This document shows, in pieces, positions 25,401 through 35,579 of a stretch of 64,000 nucleotides of DNA. The stretch comes from Alnus glutinosa (Eukaryota; Streptophyta; Magnoliopsida; Fagales; Betulaceae), in NCBI RefSeq assembly GCF_958979055.1, contig NC_084890.1, positions 28,999,116-29,063,115 of the forward strand, read 5' to 3'. The position numbers were made by a program, and so were the translations under genes. The notes beneath the pieces are model-generated. The model worked only from the letters and a program-made list of their open reading frames with translations, was not told the DNA's origin and did no database searches. Position 1 is the stretch's first letter. Each line of letters opens with the position of its first letter.

Positions 25401-28400
25401 TTATTAGCAACCATACCACCCTTTAAGTTAAATACATCATAGTTAGCTATTCTGTTGATTCTTCTCCTAACAGGACCCACCAATTTACAAATATTTGTGT
25501 GTGCGTGAGGCAGCATCCCATCAAGATTGATCCTTTTATCATGCAGTGGTATATTTTATAACAAGCTATTCAATAAATTAAGATTCTCTTGTATAAGAGA
25601 TTAAGTCAAAATTTTTTTTGATAGGTAATAAGTAGGTCTTATTAAAAGCGTAAGGCGCCCCTCAATACACCGGCAGTATACAAGAGAACGCACCTAGCTA
25701 GAAAGAGAAAAACGAACAAGAAATTCATCAAAGGTAAACGACAACGGTGACACAAAAGCCACCGTCCAAAGATACAAAGTATGAAAAAAAGAAGCTAAAA
25801 TTTCCTCCAATGATCTCTCCAAGTCCTCAAAACACCTATCATTTCTTTCCTTCCAAACACACCAGAGAATGCATGTTGGCACCATCTTCCAGATAACAGC
25901 ACTCCTTTGCCTCCCAGCCGTCCACCAACACTCAAACAAGTCAAGGACTCTTAGAGGCATAACCCAAGACAGCCCAAAACGAGAAAAAATAGCACTCCAC
26001 ATAGCGTATGCAACATCGCAGTGAAGGAGAAGGTGATCCACTGATTCCCCGCTTCTCTTACACATGCAACATCTATCCACCACAATGATATGCCTCTTCC
26101 TGAGGTTATCCCCCGTTAGGATCTTGCCTAGAGCCGCAGACCAAGCGAAAAAAGCCGCCCGCGGAGGAGCCTGAGTCTGCCATACACTCTTCCACAGAAA
26201 GTGACTTCTCACATCGCAAGTCAGAGAGCTAAAGAAAGACCCTACCTTGAACAAACCTTTTTTGGAAGGGGTCCACCACAATTTGTCTTCACTGCCTCTA
26301 TTAAGACTGACCGAGTGCAATACCTGGAAAAACGCAGCAAAGGTATCCACTTCCCAATCATGCGCTTCTCTAAAAAAGCACACGCTCCACTGATTGAAGC
26401 CCCCCACAGGCTCCACATTATCCGCAACTGAAGCATCCTTCGCACGAGCAATTCCAAATAACACAGGAAAAGCTTCCTTAAGAGTTGAGTTCCCACACCA
26501 CAAATCATGCCAAAATTTTGTTCTAGCCCCACCTCCCACCTCAAATCTAGAGAATCCTACAAAATTCTCCCACCCTTTCCTGATGTTCTTCCATAACCCC
26601 ACCCCAAAAGTACATGTAGGCTCTAGGGAGCACCAACCTCCCCATAGACTTCCAAACTTGGAATCCACCGCTATTCTCCACCAAGCATCCCTCTCAATCC
26701 CATAACGCCACAGCCATTTGCCTAATAGAGCCTTGTTAAACACCACCAGATTTCTAATACCCAACCCGCCTTCTGAAACTGGAGTGCACACTTTAGACCA
26801 TTTCACCAAATGATACTTGAACTCATCACCAATTCCTCCCCAAAGGAAGTCTCGTTGTAGCTTCTCAATACGAGCACCTACACTTGCCGGGATAGGAAAA
26901 AGAGACAAAAAATACGTGGGCAAGTTGGAAAGAGTACTCTTGATTAGGGTAACTCTACCTCCCTTGGAAAGGTATAACCTTTTCCAGCTGGCCAACCGAC
27001 GTTCAACCTTCTCAATAACACCATCCCAGATATGAATAGATTTGTAGGAAGCCCCCAACGGAAGGCCTAGATACTTCACCGGTAGATTAGCAACCCCACA
27101 CCCTAGAATATCGGCAAGACCTTCCACTTGAACTACGTCTCCCACAGGGATTAAAGCTGACTTGGCCAAATTAACCTTCAAGCCCGAAGCAGCTTCAAAT
27201 AGAAGAAAGAGGCTTCTAAGATAACGCAACTGAGCATGGCGAGCATTGCAAAAAATCAAAGTATCATCTGCAAATAACAAGTGTGAGAATGAAACATTAC
27301 CCACACTAAATCCTTCGAGTAAGCCCCCCCCTACCGCAGCTGAAATCATTCGACTCAATGCCTCCATCACAAAAACAAATAACAAGGGTGAGAGAGGATC
27401 CCCTTGTCTCAATCCACGTGAACTGCTGAAAAATCCATTGGGAGAGCCATTAACCATCACTGAAAATCTCACAGAGGATATACAATGTTTTATCCAAGAG
27501 CACCATTTTTCTCCAAATCCACATCTCCTCAATACAAACAAGAGAAAATCCCAATTGACATGATCATAAGCTTTTTCCAAATCCATTTTGCACATGACTC
27601 CAGGCTCTCCAGATCTTAATCTACTATCCAGACATTCATTAGCAATAAGTATTGGGTCCAAAATTTGTCTCCCCTTGACAAATTAAGTCAAAATTATTAA
27701 TAAGAAGCTTCTTTTTATTAAAAAAGAACAAAAAATGAATGTCAATTTTCAGCTCGTATAAGAGTTATTAAAACTCATTCATCTTGGTTCTCTATGACAC
27801 ATACATGCACACATCACTATAAGTGGTAAAATTTCCAAAGGATAAGAAAATTTTATACATGCAAACTAAAGGTCTAAAAATGTCTACAATCCATGAAATA
27901 GCCGCTATTCGTATAAATCAATAGACAACTCTATTATATGCTAACAGATGAAGGGATAGAAAAACCTTGGCCAGATATTCTGTCACAATCATCATCGGAC
28001 TACTTTGAGTCACAGCACCCAGAAACTGGACTACATTTGGATGTCGTATCCTCTGAAGCAATGCAAGCTCATCCCTGAATGCCCTCCTGTGATAAAAAGC
28101 AACCACTTTAAAGACCATTAAAAGATGGGAAAGAATGAACTGCAAAAGCCTTCCGTAATCTAAAAGCAACCCACACTTTATCCTCATCACTAATTACTTC
28201 GTCCCCAAGCCTCTTCACAGCTACCTGTATCCCCCGCCACGACGCTCTATGGAACGTTCCCTGAGACATTTTTACCCATACCATATTGTCAAATTCGGCA
28301 CAGAAGCAAGGCAATTACAAAGACAAAATCAGACCCAGTACTACATTTCATCAAACTAAAAACTTTCATAATTATTAACTTCCAATACAAAGCTATTCAC

Positions 28401-29328
28401 GCAGATTGTGAATGAGTACGCATCCAAAACAACAAAACTTAAACCCAGAAGGCAAAAAAACTTTGATTCGGTAATCCGCGAAACTCGCCACAATGTCAAC
28501 CATATACTATGGTCGAAGCACCAAGATCAAAAAACGCACCACACATATATTACGGAAACTTAAAAGCAAACTGATTTAATCAATCATTCATGTTTGCAAA
28601 ATGACCCATGTGGCTTAAGATGCAGAAAAATTGAGAGAATTTTACCTTGGTTATTCCGACACTGTCGGTAAAATCAATCTCTTTTGGATCAATTTCGTAT
28701 TCCGGGACTTCACGAGCATGGTTAACGTGCATTGGAGCCATCTATTTCGCAGTAAAAAATCACAAACACCAATAAAAAAACCATCATGAACACACTAATT
28801 AATCAACGATCCAAATCTGAAGCTAATGACGCAAATGCGTACCAGAGGCTTGGCGCCGTGTTTCTCCAAAAGCTTGATCGACTCGTGGTTCTTGTAATAT
28901 ATAGCATCCGCGAGGGGCTGTTTTGTCAAAACCAAAATCAGATTTCAAATTCGTTGAGAAGAGAAAGGAAAAGATAGAATTGGGACGAGGAGCAGAGCTC
29001 TTACGGTGCTCCCCCAGTTGTCCTTGACGTCGACCTCGGCGCCGCGGTCGAGCAAGAGCGAAACGACGTCGGCGAGGCCCTGGCAGGCGGCCACGTGGAG
29101 GGCCGTGCGACCGTCGATGTCCTTGAAGTTGACGTTGACTCCTGATTCCAGGACCTCTCTGATTCCCTCCACGTCGCCTCCATTGGCCAGGTACATCAAG
29201 CGCACCCCCGGATCGATCCCCTCCGCCACCTCATCACCGTCGGTCTCGTGCTCCTCCTTGTGCCGGTCCGGCGCCATCGACGACTGCTTTCCCAGCGTGA
29301 ACCGTAACGTCGGTTTCGGTGATTCCAT
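19492..29328 (-). CDS. ILK: Integrin-linked-kinase-like ankyrin/Raf-type protein kinase, 12 exons
   Basis: Minus-strand exons (high to low): 29328-29005, 28917-28843, 28741-28646, 28260-28175, 28086-27966, 25360-25281, 24362-24300, 24138-24032, 23877-23792, 21797-21676, 21240-21129, 19602-19492. All introns are GT-AG and phases join exactly, giving 1,383 nt and 460 aa ending TGA. Ankyrin repeats cover about residues 38-133 (DGRTALHVAACQG, LLLDRGAEVDVKD, TPLADAIY-like PLADAIY). The kinase domain covers about 155-420: K181 in VAVK, partner E200, H276-R277-D278, D296-F297-G298, A322-P323-E324. The phosphate-binding loop lacks GxGxxG (ITKGTF) and the catalytic-loop Lys is Glu280 (HRDLEPSN). These features place it in the plant ILK family (Raf-like MAPKKK group C), closest by memory to Arabidopsis ILK4/ILK5. 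Family members act in cytosolic or membrane signalling (stress, nutrition, immunity); the exact role here is unknown. Catalysis may be weak or unusual. Intron 5 carries a LINE in the same orientation. Confidence 0.94.
19924..20092. mobile_element. Mutator-type MITE in kinase intron 11
   Basis: A 169-bp inverted-repeat element beginning GAGTAATACTACATC and ending GATGT-like CATGTAGCATTACTC. Flanks CTCGAGAAT and TCCGAGAAT match 7 of 9, an aged 9-bp duplication. Same terminal family as 2900-3081. It lies between exons 12 and 11 of the kinase gene, away from the splice sites. Confidence 0.78.
20102..20575 (+). mobile_element. 5'-truncated LINE 3' end in kinase intron 11
   Basis: The open frame 20,105-20,419 reads like the C-terminal tail of plant LINE ORF2 (WAVNNCKGNSL ... 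LKLAW ... then a basic stretch), though the usual WRxRN motif is not intact. A 3' untranslated region with TTCAATAAAGC and an A-rich end follows near 20,570. It lies antisense to the kinase gene. The left edge adjoins the MITE's target duplication. Confidence 0.6.
22165..22189. repeat. Long G homopolymer
   Basis: A 21-base run of G after GGGA on the plus strand, within kinase intron 9. It may fold as a G-quadruplex; run length in the assembly may be inexact. Confidence 0.9.
22448..23122. mobile_element. Foldback element in kinase intron 9
   Basis: A 675-bp inverted-repeat element. The arms (about 22,448-22,640 and 22,935-23,122) pair through AATTATGCCCCTCCTA / TAGGAGGGACATAATT and GACCAGACTTTACG-like blocks. 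The GC-rich centre (about 22,715-22,905) repeats short ACCCAGCCACC and GGTTGGG motifs. Flanks AAAATTAAA and AAAATTGAA match 8 of 9. Confidence 0.78.
23395..23755. mobile_element. Possible decayed MITE in kinase intron 9
   Basis: The region is flanked by partly complementary motifs (GGAATAGCCTATTCC, GGAATAATTATTCC at the left; GGAATGGTCATTCC, TTCTAGCATACCAAATGTACCC at the right), as in MITE families that read GGTACATTTGGTA at their ends. Ends and target duplication are not resolved. Confidence 0.4.
25614..27681 (-). mobile_element. 5'-truncated LINE in kinase intron 5
   Basis: A textbook LINE insertion: a short A tail at the low-coordinate (3') end, 5' truncation inside the reverse transcriptase, and a perfect 14-bp duplication ATTAAGTCAAAATT at 25,600-25,613 and 27,682-27,695. 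It lies in the same transcriptional direction as the kinase gene and makes up most of the 2.6 kb intron 5; without it the intron would be about 520 bp. The uninterrupted reading frame and identical duplications indicate a fairly recent event. Confidence 0.95.
25694..27661 (-). CDS. LINE ORF2 fragment: reverse transcriptase plus zf-RVT
   Basis: 655 codons without a stop. Reverse transcriptase motifs in order: KMDLEKAYDHVNW (about residues 25-37), RGLRQGDPLSP (82-92) and LLFADDTLIF (128-137, catalytic FADD). The thumb-like SWKRLYLSKGGR follows, and a C-terminal zinc-binding zf-RVT region (CCMCKRSGESVDHLLLHC, about 530-550). The frame is open upstream of the first Met (KGRQIL precedes it), so that Met is only the first in a truncated ORF; the endonuclease and the N-terminal RT part are missing. 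No RNase H domain is seen, unlike the LINEs at 54.5-60.9 kb. It cannot be an autonomous element and is unlikely to be a host gene. Confidence 0.9.
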   Translation of the reverse strand: MDPILIANECLDSRLRSGEPGVMCKMDLEKAYDHVNWDFLLFVLRRCGFGEKWCSWIKHCISSVRFSVMVNGSPNGFFSSSRGLRQGDPLSPLLFVFVMEALSRMISAAVGGGLLEGFSVGNVSFSHLLFADDTLIFCNARHAQLRYLRSLFLLFEAASGLKVNLAKSALIPVGDVVQVEGLADILGCGVANLPVKYLGLPLGASYKSIHIWDGVIEKVERRLASWKRLYLSKGGRVTLIKSTLSNLPTYFLSLFPIPASVGARIEKLQRDFLWGGIGDEFKYHLVKWSKVCTPVSEGGLGIRNLVVFNKALLGKWLWRYGIERDAWWRIAVDSKFGSLWGGWCSLEPTCTFGVGLWKNIRKGWENFVGFSRFEVGGGARTKFWHDLWCGNSTLKEAFPVLFGIARAKDASVADNVEPVGGFNQWSVCFFREAHDWEVDTFAAFFQVLHSVSLNRGSEDKLWWTPSKKGLFKVGSFFSSLTCDVRSHFLWKSVWQTQAPPRAAFFAWSAALGKILTGDNLRKRHIIVVDRCCMCKRSGESVDHLLLHCDVAYAMWSAIFSRFGLSWVMPLRVLDLFECWWTAGRQRSAVIWKMVPTCILWCVWKERNDRCFEDLERSLEEILASFFHTLYLWTVAFVSPLSFTFDEFLVRFSLSS

Positions 29329-29700
29329 GCCCCTAATTCACCGAGATGTCCGAATTTTCGCGACTCGCTTTGAGAATGAGAATTGAGAGATTTGTGAATT
29401 GTGAAGGTTTCTTCAAGTGGTAGGTACCTAAGTACCTTTCAGGAGTTTCAAATAGTGGGGGGGGCGGTGGTGCAATCCACGTGTTCCGGAGCGCGTCTGG
29501 GAAATTTCGGCGCAGGGTGTTCAGAGTGCCGTTAACTAACGTAAGTTGGAGACTAACGGCGCCACCGACATGTAATATGTTCACACTAAAAATAATGAGA
29601 AAAAAGACAATTGAAAATGATTTTGAGGATGGAAATTTATTATTGTTATTTTTTTTTTTCTTATTTGATGAGAGATCTTCAACTTTATTCATAATTGCTA
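29329..29700 (-). promoter_or_regulatory. Putative promoter and 5' leader of the kinase gene
   Basis: This region lies directly upstream of the kinase start codon on the minus strand. A G-box core CACGTG sits at about 29,477-29,482, roughly 150 bp upstream, a common binding site for bZIP/bHLH factors. No clear TATA box was identified, so the transcription start is not set. Confidence 0.4.
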
Positions 29701-30429
29701 AATTATTTCACTAATACATTTTTAGCTCTTCCAAATATTAGGTTTTTATTGTTATTTTATTTTTTTTTAATACCCAAAAGAAAAATATATGGAACGACGA
29801 TGCGCGTAACGTAATAATTGACGACGTCACGACGTCGTTGATACATTTTCCTGCCATATCCCGCAAAGTTGCAGTCGTGAGAGGGTAGGGTAGACTTTTC
29901 TCCGTTTTATTTATTATTTTTGGAAAGACTTCAAATAAAATATGCACAGCAAGTCTGTAACAGTTTGGCTCATGCGAGTCATGTGGATATATATCATTTG
30001 ATATTTATGGAATGCTTGGGTGAGAAGAAAATTTTAAATTTTTTTAAATAGTATTTTTAAATATTAAATTTTATTTATTTATTTAATTTTATCTCCAATT
30101 TTTTAAACCACTCAAACATAATTTAAGAAAATAAATTTTTTTGATAATTTTTTTAAAAATTACACACCTAAATGAGCTATTACTTGCCAAAAGAAAAGAA
30201 AAGAAAAGAAAAGAAAAAGGTGTTGGGTAATCTCTGACAATAATCCCACTAAAGTTAGCATAATCTACTTGTAAAAGTTGAAAAAGTTCAGGTCGACATT
30301 CCTAAAATTTTGCTGTTCAAATTTCTAATAATTCGGTTGATATTTCTAAAATTTTGATGTTCAAATTGTTAATAAGTCAAACAGTAAATATTAAGAATCC
30401 AAGTCTTTCTTTTTATATTTTGTATAATG
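29701..30429. other. Intergenic, no gene seen
   Basis: AT-rich DNA with a short (AAAAG)n tract at about 30,190-30,216. No supported gene. Confidence 0.5.
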
Positions 30430-31080
30430 TTATGCTTATTTCTGCATAAAATGATTTCGATATTTTTTTTTCAGACAGCAGACACATTCGACTATCTTTT
30501 AAACAATACAGTCGACCTTCACATTCAAGTAGTCGACCACCACCAGAATCTAGCCAGTACCGATATCTGACAACGTCCGGTCACTGTCGTCGAATTCTGA
30601 ACACCTTCGTTGGAATCCAATCAGCTCAGATTCCGATGACCATAATGGTTGGATTTCGGCCATCTGGTCGGGATCTGGCCAGATTCTGGCCTATTGGCCA
30701 GGATCATGCTATTTTGTGCCGGATTCTAGCCAAAATGGTCAGCTTCCAGCCAGCTGACTGGGATCTTGCCAAAACGGTCATTTTGGCCGAATTCCAACAC
30801 AAATGACTAAATTCTGACCACCTTCGCCAAACTCCAGCCAACCCAAATTCTGACGAAACTATTCGAATTTCGGTCTTTATCCCGAAATCCGACAATAATA
30901 ATCAGAATCCTACGGGTCAGTGACGGAGTCTCGTCGCCAATGATTTTTATATTATTTTACATTATATTATTTTATTATATATTTCTATGTTGTGAATAAA
31001 AATTAATTTTTATAAGTTAATATGATTGAATGAAAATATAAAAAATATTTGTGATTTTCTATACGTGTCAAACATAAAAA
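30430..31080. mobile_element. Deleted copy of the CCGG-rich foldback family
   Basis: The left part (ATAAAATGATTTCG ..., CTTTTAAACAATACAGTCGACC, TCACATTCAAG) and the right part (TTTTTATATTATTTTACATT, GTTGTGAATAAAAATT, AAGTTAATATGAT) match, in inverse orientation, the element at 38,091-39,165. The interior keeps decayed versions of its TGGCCAGGATC / GGCCGGATTC units. Terminal sequences are partly lost. Confidence 0.7.
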
Positions 31081-32037
31081 CATGTTTTAAGTGTAAAAAT
31101 ATTTTTTTGAAAAATAACTTTTGTAAAATTATTTTACTACAAAAACTATTTAATGACACTTTTTTCTTGTTTTCAAAGACGGTTGGTATGATTTGATCCA
31201 TTATAAGTGTGAGATTTATAAAAGTGTATTGAATAAAGAAATTGAAGGTACTTTTATAATTTTTTTTAAAAAAAGAAAGAGAAATTAAAAAAAAAAAAAA
31301 CAAAAAAACAAAAAACAAAAAGAGCACATGAGAAGAGTATAATAGCTTTTTCATATTAGTTTTATTATTTATTTGAAGAAAAAAAAATGAGTAGATATTT
31401 TAAATTTAAAATCTTTGTAAATTATGAGATTAATTTAACCAAATTTAAGATCCAGCTAATGATAATTATGTAAAAGAAAAGAATCATGATTTTCATGTGA
31501 GAGTGCAGGCTGTCTTTGACCACGAAACATGTGATGTGACGTCACATTCACGTACACCCAGTCATAGAGGGTAAAGCTGCAGCTCAAACTTCGGCCACAA
31601 ATCTTGGTAGCATACGCACGTGCCATCACCATCCAAGGAAACCGCCTCAAAATATTGAAATTGGCTTAATTGTGGTAAATAAATAATTAAAAAAAAAAAA
31701 AAAAAAGCATTTAAGCTTTAGTTTTTTTCAGCGTTCTAAATTTAGTTTTAAATTTTTTCATGAGAAAAAATAGAGTTAGATTGAAGGGTCAAATGTATTT
31801 TTAGTACATGCGGTAAGAATCATTATCAAATGGCTGTTTCGGTGTCAAAAAGTATTACAGGTGGTACATGTTGTTAATCGGATTATTTACTTGGCATTTC
31901 TGTTCAGGTTCTGTCCAATGTTTTTTATGGAGATTCACGTCACCTCCTTAAAATCATGACACTTGTCTTGTGCACCACATATTTTAGACAATTCAAAATA
32001 TCATATGACGTGACCGTATATCATAGATGGTACTTAT
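31081..32037. other. Intergenic, no gene seen
   Basis: AT-rich, with a GC-richer patch at 31,490-31,650 holding a 64-codon minus-strand open frame without recognisable domains. No gene supported. Confidence 0.5.
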
Positions 32038-32479
32038 TGTTGAAGTGTCCCACATCGCTAAGATTTTCTTCACCTGGACACTTTATAAGCCATGGTATCC
32101 CCTCCTATCTTAAGGCGTCTTAGGGAGAGGATTGGGTCGTCCCTCCCGCTGCCGCTCTGATGCAATACACGTGATTGAACAATAGTGTCACACATGAGGG
32201 AGCGTGTTAAGTATCCTATTTCTTAAGGCATCTTTTGAGAGTGAGTAAGGCTCATGGACTTTTACATGGTATCAGAGCAGGCCAAGTTCCTTTGACAATG
32301 ATGGGCCTTTCCCTCCCGTTGTTGAACACGTGTTTGGCCAAAGATGCCACATGTGAGGGGGCGTGTTAAAGTGTCTCACATTGCTAAGAGATCCTTGTCT
32401 TGTAGACTTTATAAGCCATGGACACCCCTTCTCTCTCAAGGCGTCTTTTGAGAGTGAGTAAGGCCCATGAACTTTTACA
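32038..32479 (+). mobile_element. Tandem TRIM with three LTR-like units
   Basis: Three copies of an LTR-like unit begin TGTT(G/A)AAG: about 32,038, 32,206 (shortened) and 32,365. They end in GGACTTTTACA-type sequence before the internal segments. The second is followed by TGGTATCAGAGC (32,268), the initiator-tRNA primer-binding site. Both internal segments end in a purine tract (GAGGGAGCG, GAGGGGGCG) right before the next LTR. This LTR-internal-LTR-internal-LTR order is what unequal recombination between TRIM copies produces. No coding capacity; no matching 5-bp duplication found. Confidence 0.75.
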
Positions 32480-32956
32480 TAGTAAAACAAATCCTAAAAA
32501 AGCACTCACAAACCTTTTGTTATAATTTTTCAAAAATTATAATTTTTTAATGTTTTGTTATTTATTTATTTATTTATTTATTTATTTTTGTCAAAGCAAG
32601 AGGATGCACCCCTTCTCTCTCAAGGTGTCTTTTGAGAGTGAGTAAGGCCCATGGACTTTTACATAGTAAAACAAATCCTAAAAAAGCACTCACAAACCTT
32701 TTGTTATAATTTTTCAAAAATTATAATTTTGTAATGTTTTGTTATTTATTTATTTATTTATTTTTGTCAAAGCAAGAGGATGCACCCCTTCTCTCTCAAG
32801 GCGTCTTTTGAGAGTGAGTAAGGCCCATGGACTTTTACATAGTAAAACAAATCCTAAAAAAGCACTCACAAACCTTTTGTTATAATTTTTCAAAAATTAT
32901 AATTTTGTAATGTTTTGTTATTTATTTATTTTTTTTTTTTGTCAAAGCAAGAGGAT
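32423..32956. repeat. Three tandem copies of a ~180-bp unit
   Basis: Units 32,423-32,606, 32,607-32,782 and 32,783-32,956 each contain the 3' part of the TRIM LTR (CACCCCTTCTCTCTCAAG ... GACTTTTACA), the flanking host sequence, a (TTTA)n run and GCAAGAGGAT. Lengths of 184, 176 and 174 differ mainly by the (TTTA)n run. The units are otherwise nearly identical, so the amplification is recent. Confidence 0.93.
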
Positions 32957-33291
32957 ATTCAAATTCAAATAACCAATTTGTTTCCAATTCAAATTACAAC
33001 AAATAAGATTCCAGTGCATGCATCTAGATTTTGACACCATAAAAAAACGACGACCTTGGACATTTGAAAATTATCAAGAGAATCCATGATTAATTAGAAA
33101 AGTAAACTTTTCAAGAATCTCAAACTAATTAAAAGTAAGAACTAATTTCATAAAAGTACTAATCTCAAACAAAAACCTTGGTCATCATTAGTTTTCAAGA
33201 TCTTATCTCAAACTTTATGTACAGAAACAAATTAAAAAAATAAAAAATCAGAGAAAAAAAATAAAAAATGAAATCAGAGCCATGCTATGGT
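32957..33291. other. Intergenic, no gene seen
   Basis: AT-rich sequence without supported features. Confidence 0.5.
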
Positions 33292-33464
33292 GAGTAATTC
33301 TACATATACATTAACTATCTATCAAGTGTCCATAAAAATATGATGTAGCGTTTAAAATTACCATTTTATCAAAATCATCATTTGATCAATCACACGTTCA
33401 ATGATGATTTCAAAAGTCACATCATTTTTTTTTATGGACACTTAATGTACATATAGAATTACTC
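33292..33464. mobile_element. MITE, first of a row of three
   Basis: An inverted-repeat element with ends GAGTAATTCTACATATACATTAA and the complement of a nearly identical sequence. Flanks TGCTATGGT and TCTGCTGGT agree only partly, so the duplication has decayed. Confidence 0.75.
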
Positions 33465-33530
33465 TCTGCTGGTGAGAAACGAGATTAACAGGAGTAACAG
33501 ATTATATGATTTACGTACTCTAAAAATATA

Positions 33531-33687
33531 GAGTAATTCTACATGTACATTAAGTGTCCGTCAAATGTCTATCAAAAAATGAAGTAGCTTTTAAAATCAC
33601 CACAGGGCATGTAATTGATCAAATTGTGACTTTAAAAGTCACATCATTTTTTATGGACACTTAATTAATGTATATGTAGAATTACTC
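33531..33687. mobile_element. MITE, second of a row, perfect 9-bp duplication
   Basis: 157-bp inverted-repeat element with ends GAGTAATTCTACATGTAC and TATATGTAGAATTACTC. AAAAATATA is duplicated at 33,522-33,530 and 33,688-33,696. Confidence 0.88.
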
Positions 33688-33719
33688 AAAAATATATGTC
33701 AATTTAAAGACTAGATTAA

Positions 33720-33866
33720 GAGTAATTCTACATATCATATAAATGTCTATTAAATAATGATGTAACTTTTAAAATCACCATGAATTTAATCAATCACATG
33801 TTTAATGGTGATTTTAAAAGTCATCTCATTATTTGATAGACATTTATATATCATATAGAATTACTT
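33720..33866. mobile_element. MITE, third of a row, 9-bp duplication
   Basis: 147-bp inverted-repeat element with ends GAGTAATTCTACATATC and ATATAGAATTACTT. Flanks CTAGATTAA and CTAAATTAA match 8 of 9. Confidence 0.83.
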
Positions 33867-34329
33867 CTAAATTAAAGATAGAGATTAAAGATATTTCACC
33901 CGCGACAAAATTTTTGAAAGACAATTTTATCCAATAAGAAATTGTTGTCCGTATAATAGATTTGACCGTATTTTCTATTACAAACAATAAAAGAAATAGT
34001 CAGAAGGAAAATTCCATTTTACTTAAAATAGTATTGTCTGACTTTAGCAATTGCAGGTGGGCTGCAAATTCTTGATTTGTTTTGGCCAAGTCAACGATCT
34101 TTGTTTAAATTAAACCCTAATTATAAGGTTGTCGTTGGGAAGTTGATCATGTCAAAATAGAATCTTTCACTAATTAAGATATACTTCAATATGCCACTTT
34201 GAGGCTTCATGGCATTGTTATTATAATGACCAAATACGAGTTTTGGATAGGGTTTTGACTTTTGGATAGGTTGGGTTAGCGGGTTTAGAACTTCTAGTAA
34301 TTTGCCGTTGAAATTGTTAAACAAATTGT
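33867..34329. other. Intergenic, no gene seen
   Basis: Unique-looking AT-rich DNA without supported features. Confidence 0.5.
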
Positions 34330-34815
34330 TATTTCATTGTCAATATCCTTTCAAATTATCAATTGTGTCAATGTTTCTATTTTAAACTATTAAAAATTGT
34401 CAACGTCTCCCTAATAACAAATATACGTTTCATAAAATTATTAAAATAAAATAAAAACTAAAACAAATATAAAATAATGAAAATTTATAGAAAAAATAAA
34501 TAAAAAGTAATATTTTTTTTTTCCATTTTTTTGGTTTATCTTTTATTTTTTTTGAAAAAAAAAAATTGCTCTTTTTTCATTTTTTTTTAATTTTCAATTT
34601 TTTTATTTTTTAAATAATTTTTTAGATTTTATCTGTTAGTTTAAGTTTTTTTTTTTTTTTTTCCCAAATTTATGAGGACATTTTTGTCTTATTGAAAAAC
34701 AATTATGGTCATTTTTGTCCTTTTGTTGGTCTTAGGGGGACATTAACATTTTTTGATAGTTTGAGGAGGTTATTAACAATTAAGTGATAGTTTAAGGGGG
34801 ATATATATACTTTTC
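34330..34815. mobile_element. Foldback element
   Basis: The left arm (TTGTCAATATCC, ACTATTAAAAATTGTCAACG) pairs with the right arm (GACATTAACATTTTTTGATAGTTTG, TTATTAACAATTAAG). The centre is A/T runs. Related in sequence to the arms at 16,110 and 35,580; ends unresolved. Confidence 0.65.
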
Positions 34816-34895
34816 CCATAAAGTTTATATGAGATTTACTTATTCAAATAAATTTTGAATTGTTCGACCACCTAATGAACATTTAAAATTGTTAT

Positions 34896-35533
34896 GGTTT
34901 GTTTGGGTATTGAATTTTTGAAATTAGAATTGAATTTTAATTCTATTTACAAATTTTGAGACAAAAAAATGTGTTTGGGTGTTGAATTTTTAAATTGAAA
35001 AATACTATTTTTTAATGGTAATAAATGATTGGAAGTTTGAAAAGTTGTGTATAATGATTGGTATTGTGAAAAGTTGTGTGAAATAATAATTTAAATAATA
35101 ATAATTTATTATATATTGATTGTTTAATTAAAAAATAAATAAATATTTTTTTTTAAAAAAAAATTAAAATTAAAAAAAAAAAAATTAAAATGGATGCAAA
35201 GGGTGGCTACTGACCTTTGGGGGTGGCCGCGCGCCACCCCCAGAGGTGACCAGGATGGTGCGCGGCCACCCCTCTGCCTTTTTTTTTTTTTTTTTTTTTT
35301 TAAATTTCTTTTAATTTTTTTTATTTAAGTTTTTTTTTATTTTATTATTTAAATGTGAGACCCACACGTTTTTTTGAGACAACTTCTCCTGCGTGTGGGT
35401 CCTAGTCATTAATCAGAATGTCAGAATTGAATTTTAATTCAATTCGGGTCAAAATTCGGGTTTTATGCGGGTGGGTGGGTTTTAGAAAAAACCCGAATGG
35501 AATAATTATTATTTTCTGATGCCAAACAGACCA
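34896..35533. mobile_element. Foldback element with GC-rich palindromic core
   Basis: The left end GGTTTGTTTGGGTATTG and the right end ATGCCAAACAGACC are inverted repeats. The centre (35,200-35,278) has GGGGTGGCCGCGCGCCACCCC-type palindromes flanked by long A and T runs. No coding capacity and no clear target duplication. Confidence 0.65.
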
Positions 35534-35579
35534 TAAAAGAGCTCATATGAGACTTTTCCGTCCAAATAAATTTTGAAGA

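Noticed and set aside
26201..27563. Plus-strand frames of 72-105 codons
   Set aside because: Shadows of the LINE reverse transcriptase on the minus strand.
28945..29386. Frames of 60-126 codons on both strands overlapping kinase exon 1
   Set aside because: They are shadows of the GC-rich first exon in other frames.
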